Below, in pieces: positions 1-9,104 of a DNA stretch of 64,000 bases. Every line of letters begins with the position of its first letter. The first letter of the stretch is position 1. This stretch comes from Streptomyces tuirus (lineage in GTDB: Bacteria > Actinomycetota > Actinomycetes > Streptomycetales > Streptomycetaceae). The stretch spans positions 5,263,501 to 5,327,500 of the forward strand of contig JAGTPG010000002.1 in assembly GCA_018195615.1 (NCBI GenBank), written 5' to 3'. The notes under the pieces are model-generated. The model had not been told where the DNA came from. It made no database searches and worked only from the letters and a program-made list of their open reading frames with translations. The translations under genes and the position numbers were made by a program.

Positions 1-910
1 CCGAGCGCCGGCCCACGGCACGGCCCGCGACGACCTCGGGGAACTCGGCGTCCACGGCTGGGAAGTTGCCGTCGGCGTCCGCCATGTCGGTGCCGGTGAC
101 CTTCATCTGCGCCTCGCTGGTGGCGATGACCCGGTCCGCCCGCTGCAGCGTGGAGGGAGCGATGCCGTGGCCCACGAGGATCGACAGGGCGCCCGGCTTC
201 AGGTCGTCGGACTCCACGGCCGCCGGGGTGTGCTGTCCGGCGGTGGCGACCACGATGTCGGCGTCGGCCGCGGCGGCCCGTACGTCGTCCACGACTTCCA
301 ACTCCCGCTCGGGGAAGTAGTGGTGGAGCCGTTCGCGTACGGCAGCGAGCCCGTCGGGGTGGGTGCCGTAGACCATGAGCCGGTCCAGGTCCGGCAGGGT
401 GGTGAGCAGGAACGGCAGGGCGAGGCGGCCCTGGGTCCCGGTGCCGATGACGAGGGCGCTTCGGCTGCCGGGCGGCGCGCACTCGCGGGCCAGCAGCGCC
501 GAGACGGCCGGGGTGCGCAGCGAGCCGATGCGGCCGCAGTCCATCATCGCGACCGGCAGTCCGGTGACGTCGTCGTAGATCGTCAGGGTCGTGTAGTAGT
601 GCTGCTCGTCGCGCGAGCGGTCCAGGCCGTGCTTGTAGGACGTCTTGATGGCGACGACCTCGCGGACGCCGTCGCGGCCGAGCATGGCGTACGAGACGGA
701 GTGGCCGTCCTCGGGCTTGACGGTGAGCTTGCGCGGGTTGGCGGACTTGCCGTCGGCGAGGGTGCGGTACGCCTGCTCGACCACGTCGACCACGTCGGTC
801 AGCGAGATGTCGATGCCCGCGAGGTCGCTGGTGCTCAGGATGCGCAGAGCCTTGTCGTCCGCGGATATGTCGGCCGGGGTGGCGTCCGTGCGTGCGGAGG
901 TGCCGGTCAC
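1..910 (-). CDS. Ornithine cyclodeaminase / SbnB-like dehydrogenase (partial, runs off left edge)
   Basis: This minus-strand frame stays open to the left edge, so its C-terminus is missing (about 303 codons visible; the family is usually 320-350 aa). The protein has an N-terminal substrate domain, then a Rossmann fold with the dinucleotide motif GTGTQGRLALPF about half way, followed by DLDRLMVYGTHPDG and, later, ADIVVATAGQHTP. This matches the ornithine cyclodeaminase/mu-crystallin family. The member SbnB makes 2,3-diaminopropionate (Dap) together with the PLP enzyme SbnA during staphyloferrin B synthesis; assignment to SbnB rather than a true cyclodeaminase is inferred from the iron-box context. 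I prefer the GTG at 910, preceded by AAGGGA six bases upstream, over the ATG at 925, which has no ribosome site. It lies 65 bp downstream of the oxygenase gene and is probably co-transcribed with it. Confidence 0.8.
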   Translation of the reverse strand, partial: MTGTSARTDATPADISADDKALRILSTSDLAGIDISLTDVVDVVEQAYRTLADGKSANPRKLTVKPEDGHSVSYAMLGRDGVREVVAIKTSYKHGLDRSRDEQHYYTTLTIYDDVTGLPVAMMDCGRIGSLRTPAVSALLARECAPPGSRSALVIGTGTQGRLALPFLLTTLPDLDRLMVYGTHPDGLAAVRERLHHYFPERELEVVDDVRAAAADADIVVATAGQHTPAAVESDDLKPGALSILVGHGIAPSTLQRADRVIATSEAQMKVTGTDMADADGNFPAVDAEFPEVVAGRAVGRRS

Positions 911-975
911 GGCTGTTCCCTTCATGCCAGGGGATTCGGACCAGAAAATTCGGAGCAGGGGGCGTTGACGGGGAA

Positions 976-1965
976 TCAGACGAGCGCCACGATCGCGGCC
1001 TGCCCGTAGCCGTGCTCGTCCGCCTCGGCGAGGGGGCGGCTGCGACGGCCGGGGATGCGCACCGAGGCGCGCTTGAGCCAGCGGTCGGTGCCGTCGTAGC
1101 GGGCCTTGAACGGCACCCGGCCGTGCACGACTTGGTCGTTGTCGACGACGAGGACGTCGCCGGGCTCCAGGGCGACGGCGACCGAGACGCGTTCCAGTTC
1201 GGCGGTCAGCCGGTCGTAGGCGGCGCGGTAGTCGGCGGGTGCCTCGTCGAGCGGGGTGTAGGCGGGGTCGTAGCGCAGGGTCGGGCCGGCCTCGGTCTGC
1301 CACAGGACGGGGACCTTCGGCGGCTCGCCCGCGAAGCCCTGTGCCTCGGCGTAGGCGTCGTCGGGGAGGATCGGCAGCACCGGGCGGGACAGCAGCGCGA
1401 CATCGTCGTCGGCGAGGCGGACCTTGCGGATGCTGGCGGCGGTGGTGGCGACGGCGTCGTGGTTGCGCATGCAGGCGAGCAGCAGCAGGTGGGCGCGGCC
1501 AGGGTGGAAGGCGTCCTCGGTGTGCGGGCTGAGCAGCACCGTGCTGCTCGCGCCGGTCTGCTCCTGCTCGTGGCCGGGCGCGGGCACGATGTTGTGCACG
1601 AAGCGGCCCTCCTGCTGCCCGTCCCAGGCGATCGGGTGGCCCATGGCCGTGGCGAGCAGCAGCAGGATCACGTCCCAGGCGGCGGCGCGGTCACCGGCGG
1701 TGGCCCAACTGCTGGGCGTGGGGCCGATCCCGCCGTCGTCGACGGGCAGGCCGCGCAGGACGTACAGGCCGTCGTCGGTGTCGACCGGGCGACACGCCTG
1801 GCGAATTGTTTCCCCAAGGCGGGTGGCGGAGGTCGCGACCCGGCGGAGCAGTTCCGGCCGTGCGGCCGAACTGCCGAAGTCGGCAAGGATCTTGTGGGCG
1901 GTTTCGGTCAGCTCGTCTATGTCGTGCGGGGCGAGCTGTCGTACGGGTGCGGCTCCCGTGGGCAT
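976..1965 (-). CDS. Fe(II)/2-oxoglutarate-dependent oxygenase, clavaminate synthase/arginine hydroxylase type
   Basis: A 329-aa protein of the clavaminate-synthase-like branch of 2-oxoglutarate oxygenases, which hydroxylate free or carrier-bound amino acids. The iron ligands are visible as HTEDAFHP (an HxE pair, as in clavaminate synthase and VioC-like arginine or asparagine oxygenases) and a distal histidine in VVDNDQVVHGRVPF; a following RIPGRRSRP supplies the likely 2-oxoglutarate-binding arginine. The ATG at 1965 has AAGGGA upstream; an earlier in-frame ATG at 2088 would add a proline- and histidine-rich tail and overlap the iron-box region, so I reject it. The gene is read away from the double iron-box region and leads into the SbnB-like gene, which suggests a small amino-acid building-block pathway for an iron-regulated metabolite. 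The substrate is not determinable from sequence. Confidence 0.8.
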   Translation of the reverse strand: MPTGAAPVRQLAPHDIDELTETAHKILADFGSSAARPELLRRVATSATRLGETIRQACRPVDTDDGLYVLRGLPVDDGGIGPTPSSWATAGDRAAAWDVILLLLATAMGHPIAWDGQQEGRFVHNIVPAPGHEQEQTGASSTVLLSPHTEDAFHPGRAHLLLLACMRNHDAVATTAASIRKVRLADDDVALLSRPVLPILPDDAYAEAQGFAGEPPKVPVLWQTEAGPTLRYDPAYTPLDEAPADYRAAYDRLTAELERVSVAVALEPGDVLVVDNDQVVHGRVPFKARYDGTDRWLKRASVRIPGRRSRPLAEADEHGYGQAAIVALV

Positions 1966-2090
1966 GGCGCAGACATCCCTTTCGGGCGTGGGTGCGGGGT
2001 GCGGGTGCGGGTGCGGTGAAGCTCGGAGCGCCGACCTGTGAGTTTGCTGTGGGTGGGCTCGGCGAACGCTGCGAAACGTATCAGTCATGG

Positions 2091-2109
2091 TTAGGTAAGG
2101 CAAGCCTTA
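2091..2109. promoter_or_regulatory. Iron box 1 (DmdR/IdeR-type operator) for the leftward operon
   Basis: The 19-mer beginning TTAGGTAAGG matches the actinomycete iron-box consensus TTAGGTTAGGCTCACCTAA at about 14 of 19 positions and contains a clean palindrome GTAAGGC-AA-GCCTTAC (2095-2110). It lies 126 bp upstream of the oxygenase start. Expected effect: repression by an iron-loaded DtxR-family regulator. Confidence 0.72.
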
Positions 2110-2235
2110 CTGGATCGGTGTGCTCCTGTTGTGAACAACCCGCCTCACGTGCGCCGTTGCGTGCTCCCGTGCGCCGATCTGACGCCCCGGCAGAGATCGG
2201 GAAAGTCCTCGGCAAGCCTTGCGCACAGGATCTTC

Positions 2236-2254
2236 TTAGGGTAGGCACACCTAA
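2236..2254. promoter_or_regulatory. Iron box 2 (DmdR/IdeR-type operator) for the ABC importer
   Basis: The 19-mer TTAGGGTAGGCACACCTAA matches the iron-box consensus at 17 of 19 positions. It ends 38 bp before the chosen start of the binding-protein gene, so a bound repressor would block its promoter. With iron box 1 it makes both divergent operons iron-repressed. Confidence 0.85.
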
Positions 2255-2292
2255 GCAATGTGCCCCATGTGAGTGGAACGAGGTCGTACGAC

Positions 2293-3846
2293 GTGAACCT
2301 GAACAGACGCCAGGTGCTGTGGGCCGGTGGCGGAATAGGCGCGGCCGCGCTCCTCGCCGCCTGCGGGAGCGGTGACGAGACCTCGGCCAAGTCGCCGGCG
2401 AAGGCGAGCGAGAAGCCCCGGCGCGGGGGCACCCTCCGGGTCGGCGCGCTGGGCCGCGCCTCGGCCATCACCCGTGACCCGCACGGCACCCAGGCCAACG
2501 AGAGCGACTACCTGATCATCTCGCTGGTCTACGACACCCTCACCGTCCCCGGCACCAAGCCGAACACCGCTCCCCGCCTCGCCGCGAACTGGCAGGCGTC
2601 GGACGACCTGAAGACCTGGCGCTTCACTCTCGCCAAGGGTGCGAAGTTCCACGACGGCACGCCGGTCACCGCCGACGACGTCGTGTGGTCGCTGAAGCGG
2701 CTGCGCAACACCCCCTCGGGTGCGTCCCGTCTGCCGGGCATCAAGCCGGAGAACATCAAGGCCGAGGGTGAGAACACCGTCGTCCTGGTGTCCGACTACG
2801 CCAACGCCGAACTGCCGCTGCTGACCCGCCTGACGACCTTCGTGCTGAAGAAGGACACCGCGGACAAGGACCTCGGCAAGGCGCCCGGCACCGGCCCCTT
2901 CAAGCTGGACTGGTTCCGCTCCGGCAACGCCCGCCTGGTCCGCAACGATGACTGGTACGGCGGCGACGTCTACCTCGACGCCATCGAGGTCAAGATCTTC
3001 GAAAGCCCGCAGGCGATGGCCAACGCGCTGCTGGCCGGGCAGATCGACGTCGCCTCCAATGTCGGCGCGGTCGCGGCCCGTACGGCTGAGAAGCGCGACG
3101 ACATCCAGGTCGTGCGCCGTCCCAACGACATGGCGATGCCGATCGTCATGCGCACCGCCGACGGTCCGTTCGCGGACGCGAAGGTGCGGGAGGCGCTGCG
3201 GCTGGCCGTGGACCGTGAGGCGATGGTCAAGCAGGTGCTGTCCGGCTACGGCACCGTCGCCAACGACATCCTCGGCACCGGCGACCCCGCCCTCGCAAAG
3301 GACATCCCGCAGCGCAAGCGCGACCTGGCCAAGGCCAAGCAGCTGCTGAAGGAGGCCGGCTTCGACACGTCGAAGACGTACAAGCTGCTCACCACCGAGG
3401 ACATCGCGGGTCTCGCCGAGTCGGCGACGCTGTTCGCCTCCCAGGTCCGCGAGGCCGGGGTGAAGGTGGAGGTGGTCAAGCAGGAGTCGGCCACGTTCTG
3501 GGAGAAGACCTGGCTCAAGGGCGACCTGTACACCACGTACTGGGGCACCAACGACTCTGTGGTGTTCTTCGCCAGTAAGACCATGGTGTCCGACTCCGGC
3601 CAGAACGAGGCGGGTTGGAAGAACAAGGAGTTCGACGCCGCGTACAAGAAGGCGATGGCGACCAAGGACGCGGCGGCCCGCGCCAAGGTGCTGCACGAGC
3701 TGCAGCAGATCGAGTACGACCAGTCCGGCTACGTGCTGTGGGGCATGGCCGACGGCATCGACCTCGCGGGCTCGGCCGTGCGCAACCTGCCCACCCTGCC
3801 CGGCTACGGGCGCGTCCAGCTTGAGCAGGCATGGCTGACTCGCTGA
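2293..3846 (+). CDS. Solute-binding lipoprotein, family 5 (Dpp/Opp/nickel type), Tat-type signal
   Basis: Extracytoplasmic binding component of a peptide/opine-type ABC importer. The N-terminus has twin arginines (NRRQVL), a hydrophobic stretch and the lipobox LLAAC, so the protein is probably Tat-exported and lipid-anchored. The mature part begins with RRGGTLRVG and carries the family-5 signature region YDTLTVPGTKPNTAPRLA followed by FHDGTPVTADDVVWSL. About 517 aa from GTG 2293, typical for the family. Other in-frame GTGs at 2260 and 2269 are closer to iron box 2; 2293 has AGG nine bases upstream. The permease gene overlaps its last 16 bp. Iron control suggests a metal-chelate or siderophore-like ligand rather than nutritional peptides; this is inference. 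Confidence 0.85.
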   Translation: MNLNRRQVLWAGGGIGAAALLAACGSGDETSAKSPAKASEKPRRGGTLRVGALGRASAITRDPHGTQANESDYLIISLVYDTLTVPGTKPNTAPRLAANWQASDDLKTWRFTLAKGAKFHDGTPVTADDVVWSLKRLRNTPSGASRLPGIKPENIKAEGENTVVLVSDYANAELPLLTRLTTFVLKKDTADKDLGKAPGTGPFKLDWFRSGNARLVRNDDWYGGDVYLDAIEVKIFESPQAMANALLAGQIDVASNVGAVAARTAEKRDDIQVVRRPNDMAMPIVMRTADGPFADAKVREALRLAVDREAMVKQVLSGYGTVANDILGTGDPALAKDIPQRKRDLAKAKQLLKEAGFDTSKTYKLLTTEDIAGLAESATLFASQVREAGVKVEVVKQESATFWEKTWLKGDLYTTYWGTNDSVVFFASKTMVSDSGQNEAGWKNKEFDAAYKKAMATKDAAARAKVLHELQQIEYDQSGYVLWGMADGIDLAGSAVRNLPTLPGYGRVQLEQAWLTR

Positions 3847-4835
3847 CCAAGGATGAACCGGCCGCGGCCTCCGGGCTGCGGCCGGTTCAGGCTGTAATCC
3901 GTACAGCCGTCTACGCGGCCGGTGTCCTCGCGCGCCGGATCCTGCTGTTGGCCGTGCTGCTAGCCGCCGTCTTCGCCGCCGTCGAACTGCTGCCGGGGGA
4001 CGCGGCCGACGCCACCTCCGAACGCGGAGAGAGCGCGGCCGATCTCGCCGAGCGGCGCCATCTGCTCGGCCTGGACCGGCCGGTGGCGGAACGGTTCTGG
4101 GACTGGATGACCGGCCTGCCCACGGGCGACCTCGGAACCTCCGCACGCGGGGAACCGGTGGCGGACCTGCTCGCCCACCCGTTCCCCAACACCCTGCTGC
4201 TCGGCGGGCTCGCGCTGCTGGTGACCCTCGTCGCCTCGGTCGCGTTCGGCTGCTGGGCGGCGGCCAAGCCGGGCGGCCCCCTCGACCGGGGCGTGTCGGC
4301 GAGCGCCACCGGCATCCTCGCGCTGCCCGAGTTCGTCGTCGCGGTCGCCCTCGTTCTCGTCTTCGCGTTGTGGACCGACTGGCTGCCCGCCGTCACCCTC
4401 ACCGACGCCGACGGCTCGCCCGCCTCCTGGCGGATGCTCGTCCTCCCGGTTCTCGCCCTGGCCATCCCGCAGATCGGCTGGAACGTGCGGATCGTGCGGG
4501 CCGCGCTCGCAGACGAGGCCAAGGCGCCGCACATCGACACCGCTGTCCTCGACGGCCTGCCCCGCCACCGGATCCTCACCCACCACCTGCTGCCCGGCGC
4601 CCTGCCCACCATCGCGGCGGGTATCGCCACCTCCACCGGCATGCTGCTGGGCGGCGCGGTCGTGGTGGAGACCATCTTCAACTACCCCGGCATCGGCTCC
4701 GTCCTCGCCGGAGCGGTCGCCGACCGCGACAGCCCGCTCATCGCCGGGGTCGTCGCCGTCACCGGAGCCGTCATCACCGGTGTGCTGCTGCTCGCCGACC
4801 TCGTACGCGCCTGGGCCTCGGGAGGCCGCACATGA
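3831..4835 (+). CDS. DppB-type ABC permease
   Basis: A 334-aa inner-membrane permease of the DppB/OppB family. About six hydrophobic segments are visible, beginning at residues 30-50 (ILLLAVLLAAVFAAVELLPG). A periplasmic region follows with LLGLDRPVAERFWDWM, the usual position in this family. The EAA-type loop contacting the ATPase is in DTAVLDGLPRHRILTHHLLP. The start overlaps the binding-protein gene by 16 bp and its stop overlaps the next start as ATGA, so translation of the operon is probably coupled. Confidence 0.85.
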   Translation: MADSLTKDEPAAASGLRPVQAVIRTAVYAAGVLARRILLLAVLLAAVFAAVELLPGDAADATSERGESAADLAERRHLLGLDRPVAERFWDWMTGLPTGDLGTSARGEPVADLLAHPFPNTLLLGGLALLVTLVASVAFGCWAAAKPGGPLDRGVSASATGILALPEFVVAVALVLVFALWTDWLPAVTLTDADGSPASWRMLVLPVLALAIPQIGWNVRIVRAALADEAKAPHIDTAVLDGLPRHRILTHHLLPGALPTIAAGIATSTGMLLGGAVVVETIFNYPGIGSVLAGAVADRDSPLIAGVVAVTGAVITGVLLLADLVRAWASGGRT

Positions 4836-5695
4836 CCGCGACCACCACCACGGCCGCCGCCGCGAAGACGACCCGGCCTGCGCGCCGTGCCCGCCTGCGG
4901 GTCGTCCTCCGGGTGCTCCCGGCCCTGCTGCTCACCGCCCTCGCCCTGGCCGGACCGTGGCTCGCCCCGCACGCCATCGACGCCCCGGTCACCGCCCCGT
5001 ACGCGGAACCCGGCGGCGACGCCCCGCTCGGCGGCGACCAGCTGGGCCGCGACGTCCTCAGCCGCGTCCTCGCCGGAGGGCGCGAACTCGTCGTCACCTC
5101 CCTCCTCGTCGCAGTCCTGGTCACCGTGGTGGCCGCCGTGCTCGGCGCGGTCAGCGCCCTGCGCCCGGCCGTCGGACGGATCGTCGAACGCACCGCCGAC
5201 GTGCTGATGCTGCTGCCCGCCGTCCTCGGCATCCTGCTGGTCACCCTGTCCTGGCCGGACGGCGGACGCCTCGCCGTAGTCACCGCGTCCGTCGTCCTCG
5301 GCGTCCCCTACGCGGTACGTCTGGTCGCCGGTGCCGCCGCGCCTGTGGCGGCCTCCGGGTATGTGGAGGCGGCGGCCGTCGGCGGCGAGCGGTTGGTCTA
5401 CCTGGTGCTTCGGGAGGTGCTGCCCAACCTGCGGGCCACCCTGCTGGCCCTGTTCGGGCTGCGCTTCGTCGCCGCCGTCTACCTCGTCGCCACCGCCGGC
5501 TTCCTCCAGGTCGGCCCCCAACCACCCGCCGCCGACTGGGCGTTGATGATCCGCGAGAACTCCGCCGGCATCGTCCTCAACCCCTGGGCCGTCCTCGCCC
5601 CCAGCATCGCCATCGGCCTGCTCGCCATGAGCGTCAACCTCGCGGCCGCCGCCCTCGTCCCCGCAACCGGCCGGAAGGCGGTAACCGCACTGTGA
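4832..5695 (+). CDS. DppC-type ABC permease
   Basis: A 287-aa second permease subunit. After a basic N-terminal tail and one membrane segment comes the DppC hallmark LGGDQLGRDVLSRVLAGGR, then several membrane segments and the EAA-type loop AAAVGGERLVYLVLREVLP. The start ATG sits in an ATGA overlap with the DppB stop. It should form a heterodimeric channel with the preceding permease and receive substrate from the lipoprotein. Confidence 0.85.
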   Translation: MTATTTTAAAAKTTRPARRARLRVVLRVLPALLLTALALAGPWLAPHAIDAPVTAPYAEPGGDAPLGGDQLGRDVLSRVLAGGRELVVTSLLVAVLVTVVAAVLGAVSALRPAVGRIVERTADVLMLLPAVLGILLVTLSWPDGGRLAVVTASVVLGVPYAVRLVAGAAAPVAASGYVEAAAVGGERLVYLVLREVLPNLRATLLALFGLRFVAAVYLVATAGFLQVGPQPPAADWALMIRENSAGIVLNPWAVLAPSIAIGLLAMSVNLAAAALVPATGRKAVTAL

Positions 5696-7227
5696 ACCAC
5701 ATGCCCGACTGGTACTCCGACAGCCAAGCAGCGGACGGGGAGAGCGCGGTCCGGGTCTCCGGCCTGACCGTCACCGCCCGAACGGCCGACTCCTGCTCGA
5801 CCGGGCCGACCTCGAACTGGCCCCCGGCCGCATCACCGCCGTCGTCGGCCCCTCCGGCTGCGGCAAAACCACACTGCTGCGAGCCGTGACAGGCACCCTG
5901 CCCCAGGCACCGAGCGCACCACGGGCAGCATCACCGTCCTCGGCCAGGACCCCTCACCCTCCCGGCACCGGACCTGCGCACCCTGCGCCGCCACCGCCTC
6001 GCCTACGTCGGCCAGGACCCCGGCTCCGCCCTCAACCCGCGCATGAAGGTGCGCCGCCTGCTCGCCGAAGTCGCCGTCGACAAAGGCCCCGAGGCGATCC
6101 GGGCACAGCTCGCCGAGGTACGGCTGCCCGTCGACGACGGCCTGCCAGACCGCCGTATCGGCGGCCTGTCGGGCGGCCAGCAACGCCGGGTCGCGCTCGC
6201 CCGCGCCCTGGCCCGCCGCCCCGCCGTCCTCCTCCTCGACGAACCCACAGCCGGACTCGATCCGGCACTGCGCGACGAGATCGCCGACCTCTTGCGCCAC
6301 CTCGCGGAAAGCCACCGCATAGCCATCGGCCTGTCCTGCCACGACCCCGACCTGGTCACCCGGCTCGCCGACGACGTCATAGACCTGACCGGCCCACGTC
6401 TCCAGCAAACCGCGCGCCCCGCCCCCACCCCACGCGAGCCCGCATCCACACCCGACGACGGCCCTGCCACGCTCACCGCGTCCGGCCTGCACGCCGCCCA
6501 CCTCCACCGCGGCCGCCGCGTCCCCGTGCTGCACGGCATCGACCTCACCCTCCCCGCCGGAAGCAGCCTCGGCGTCGTCGGCGCCTCCGGTTCCGGCAAG
6601 ACGACCCTGCTGCGCACGCTCGTCGGCCTGCACCGCGCCACCGCCGGCACCGTCAACCTGGACGGCACCCGCCTCGCCCCCACCGCACACAGCCGCTCCC
6701 GCGACCAACGCCGCCGCCTCCAACTCGTGCCCCAGGACCCCCTCGGCACCCTCAACCCCAGCCGCACCATCGGGGCCACCCTGCGCCGCCCGCTCCTGCT
6801 GCACCGCCGGGCCGGACGGGCCGAGGTCCCCGACCGCGTCCTGGAACTCCTCGACCAAGTCGACCTGCCCGCCGCCTTCGCCGACCGCTACCCCCACGAA
6901 CTCTCCGGCGGCCAGCGCCAACGCGTCGCCATAGCCCGCGCCCTGGCAGCCGACCCCGACGTACTGATCTGCGACGAGATCACCTCAGCCCTCGACGCCG
7001 ACACCACCGTCGCCGTCATGGACCTGCTGGCGGATCTGCGTGACCGGCGCGGCCTGTCCCTCGTCCTGGTCAGCCACGACCTGCGCCTCGTCGCCGACCG
7101 CACGGACACCCTGCTCGTGATGTCCGAGGGACATGCCGTCGAGTCAGGACCCACCGCACAGCTGTTCACCGCACCGTCCCACCCCGTGACCACAGCACTG
7201 GCCGCCGGGACCCTGCTCGGCGGCTGA
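5692..7227 (+). CDS. Fused DppD-DppF ABC ATPase (three apparent frameshifts in first domain)
   Basis: Two complete ATPase domains in one chain of about 512 aa. Domain 1: Walker A GPSGCGKTT, signature LSGGQQRRVALARAL, Walker B AVLLLDEPTAGLD. Domain 2: Walker A GASGSGKTT, signature LSGGQRQRVAIARAL, Walker B DVLICDEITSALD, H-loop SHDLRL. The start GTG at 5692 overlaps the DppC stop. The reading frame is lost three times within 165 bp, at 5791-5793, 5901-5904 and 5951-5953; restoring one C in each C run gives a continuous family-like protein (DSLLDR, GTLPPGTERTTG, QDPLTLPAPDL). Three independent mutations of the same kind in one short stretch are unlikely in a live locus, so sequencing error is my first choice; a pseudogene is the alternative. 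Confidence 0.75.
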
Positions 7228-7375
7228 CCATAGTGGCCGTAGCCAGGAGTGGGTTGGCCATCCAAGGTGCCTCACGAGGTGACTCAGAGGACCGGACGAA
7301 GCTTGCGCGGGTGCCCAGTACCTTTCCCCGAAGACGGGGATCTGCCGTAGCGGCCAGGGACGGCTACCAGCGAGG

Positions 7376-8172
7376 ATGCCCGCTATGGCTACCGACGGGG
7401 ACCTCGCTGCCGCACGTCCGACACACTCGACGCCCTCGGTGTTCGGCGCGGGAGCGGCCATAGGCGGGCTGGGCGGAATGATCGGCTTGGGTGGCGCGGA
7501 GTTCCGGCTGCCACTGCTGATCAGCCTGTTCGGGTTCGTCGCACTCTCAGCGGTCATCCTGAACAAGGCGATGAGCCTGATCGTGGTCCTGGTCGCGCTG
7601 CCCGCCCGTCTGGCGGCGGTCTCGGCCCACGAGGTGGCCGTGCACTGGCCCGTTGCGATCAATCTGCTGGCCGGGAGTCTGCTGGGCGCAGCTCCACCCT
7701 CTACAAGGTGCTTGCGGCGCTGATGCTGCTCATGGCCGCTGCCCTGATGGTCACACACGCCACCACCTTGGGGACGCTCGCGCTGCCGCCGTGGGCCCAG
7801 GTACCCACTGGAGTCGTGGCCGGCTTCGGCATCGGGGTGGTCGCGGCGATCATGGGTGTGGCCGGGGGTGAGCTGCTGATCCCGACGATCGTGCTGCTGT
7901 TCGGCCAGGACATCAAGACGGCGGGAAGTCTCTCCCTGCTGGTGTCGCTGCCGACCATGCTGGTGGCCTTCGCCCGCTACAGCCGTGACGGCAGCTTCGC
8001 GGTGCTGGGCGCCAATCTCCGTTTCACCGTGATCATGGCCGCTGGCTCGATCGCCGGCGCACTGCTGGGCGGGCTGCTCCTCGGTGTGTTCTCCGACCTG
8101 GTGGTCATTCCCGCACTGGTCGTGATCCTGCTCGTCTCCGCCGTCAAGCTCGCCCGTCACGACTGTGGCTAG
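7376..8172 (+). pseudogene. TauE/SafE family permease, internal out-of-frame deletion
   Basis: The N-terminal part (from ATG 7376 or 7385) reads GLGGMIGLGGAEFRLPLL and NKAMSLIVVLVALPARLA, and the C-terminal part, in another frame from about 7690, reads YKVLAALMLLMAAALM and GVAGGELLIPTIVLLFGQD. These are the two repeats of a TauE/SafE (sulfite/anion exporter) membrane protein. Between GSLLGA and SSTLYKVL roughly ten residues normally present in homologues are missing and the frame changes, so this is a real deletion near 7690-7700 rather than a single homopolymer slip. The product is probably inactive. Confidence 0.7.
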
Positions 8173-8495
8173 AGCTGTGCTGGGCGGCCGGCGCGCTCCC
8201 TGATTCGCAGCTCGGACCGGTGCGATCCGCCGCGACAGGACTCGCAAACGGAGACCCGGCCCTCAAACATCGCCCACACGATGGGCAGGCACACCGAACT
8301 GCCGCTTTGCGTATGCGACTTCACCGACTCGGCGCGTGCAAGCGGCGCAGGTCACAGAAAATGCGTCTCACGATTCGAGACGATTGGCTGACTCGCTGTC
8401 AGAAATGGCCCGTCAGGGCTCTCCGGGAGGGCTCTTTGGTGCGACTTAGGGCACGCGGAGGGCACGGAACCCCGAAAATGGTCTAGACAACCAAC
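8173..8495. other. Non-coding stretch left of the element
   Basis: No reading frame with family-like composition or a ribosome site was found. The last 15 bp (ggtctagacaac) resemble 21775-21785 just inside the right end of the integrative element, so similarity between the two ends extends beyond the 49-bp core repeat. Confidence 0.4.
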
Positions 8496-8522
8496 AAACC
8501 CCAGGTCACTGACCTGGGGTTT
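8496..8522. terminator. Hairpin terminator, left copy (original tRNA-Gly terminator)
   Basis: A 12-bp perfect stem AAACCCCAGGTC / GACCTGGGGTTT with a 3-nt loop. It sits next to the partial tRNA sequence exactly as the right copy (21790-21816) sits next to the intact tRNA. It is probably the chromosomal terminator of the tRNA-Gly gene before insertion. Confidence 0.7.
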
Positions 8523-8526
8523 CATC

Positions 8527-8575
8527 ATGGAGCGGGTGACGAGAATCGAACTCGCGCTCTCAGCTTGGGAAGCTG
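8527..8575. repeat. Left attachment site (49-bp direct repeat)
   Basis: Identical to 21821-21869. It contains the tRNA-Gly 3' part from the anticodon loop to the CCA end, read on the minus strand. Sequence after 8575 (cgggcttc) no longer matches the tRNA, so this copy is a tRNA remnant, not a functional gene. Confidence 0.93.
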
Positions 8576-9104
8576 CGGGCTTCTTGGGACGGTGCGGGCG
8601 CTGACCTGGCGAAACGGCTAGCCTTGTGGTCTTGTAGGACCCGGTGGGTTTCACCGTGATTCCCCGCTACTCCCGCCCGATCTGGTGCAGTTGTGGTGCG
8701 GCAGGCGCCTACGGACGTTCTAGATGCTTACCAACGACACGGCTGCTCTGCCCCCCCCCCCCGCAGCGCCGTGCGGTACCTGTCCGTCGGGCTCGGTACT
8801 CGGCGCGGCTCATGTACACGTCGTTCCGTGAAGGCGCCTGGAGCGCCGCCCACCCGATCGAAGGCGCCATCACCTCCGAGCACGGCGGCGCCCCGGCGTC
8901 CGTGGTAGCCGCGCACCCTGCGTGCGGCGGGCGGCGGCCGTTTCGTCGAGGACAAGATCACCGGTTGACTCCACGCTCTGCCAGTGATGCTTCGGTCATC
9001 TCCCCACCGCGATACATCGACAAGGTAGGGAGCCGACCATCCGTTCGTGTGGTCATTGCCCAGATACGCTTAACAACGTGTCGTAGCGGGTTAGCATCCG
9101 CAGC
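8576..9104. other. Left end of element, no supported gene; contains a 12-C tract
   Basis: I see no reading frame with a credible start and conserved motif. A run of twelve C residues at 8751-8762 lies just after a short open frame starting at ATG 8723, so frame could depend on tract length or on sequencing accuracy. The stretch may hold remnants of older cargo. Confidence 0.4.

Noticed and set aside
8220..8486. Possible remnant of an older integrase C-terminus left of the att site
   Set aside because: Only position next to the tRNA terminator suggests it; no catalytic motif is present.
8527..8575. A second functional tRNA-Gly gene at the left end
   Set aside because: Only the 3' part from the anticodon loop on is present; the 5' half needed for a cloverleaf is missing.
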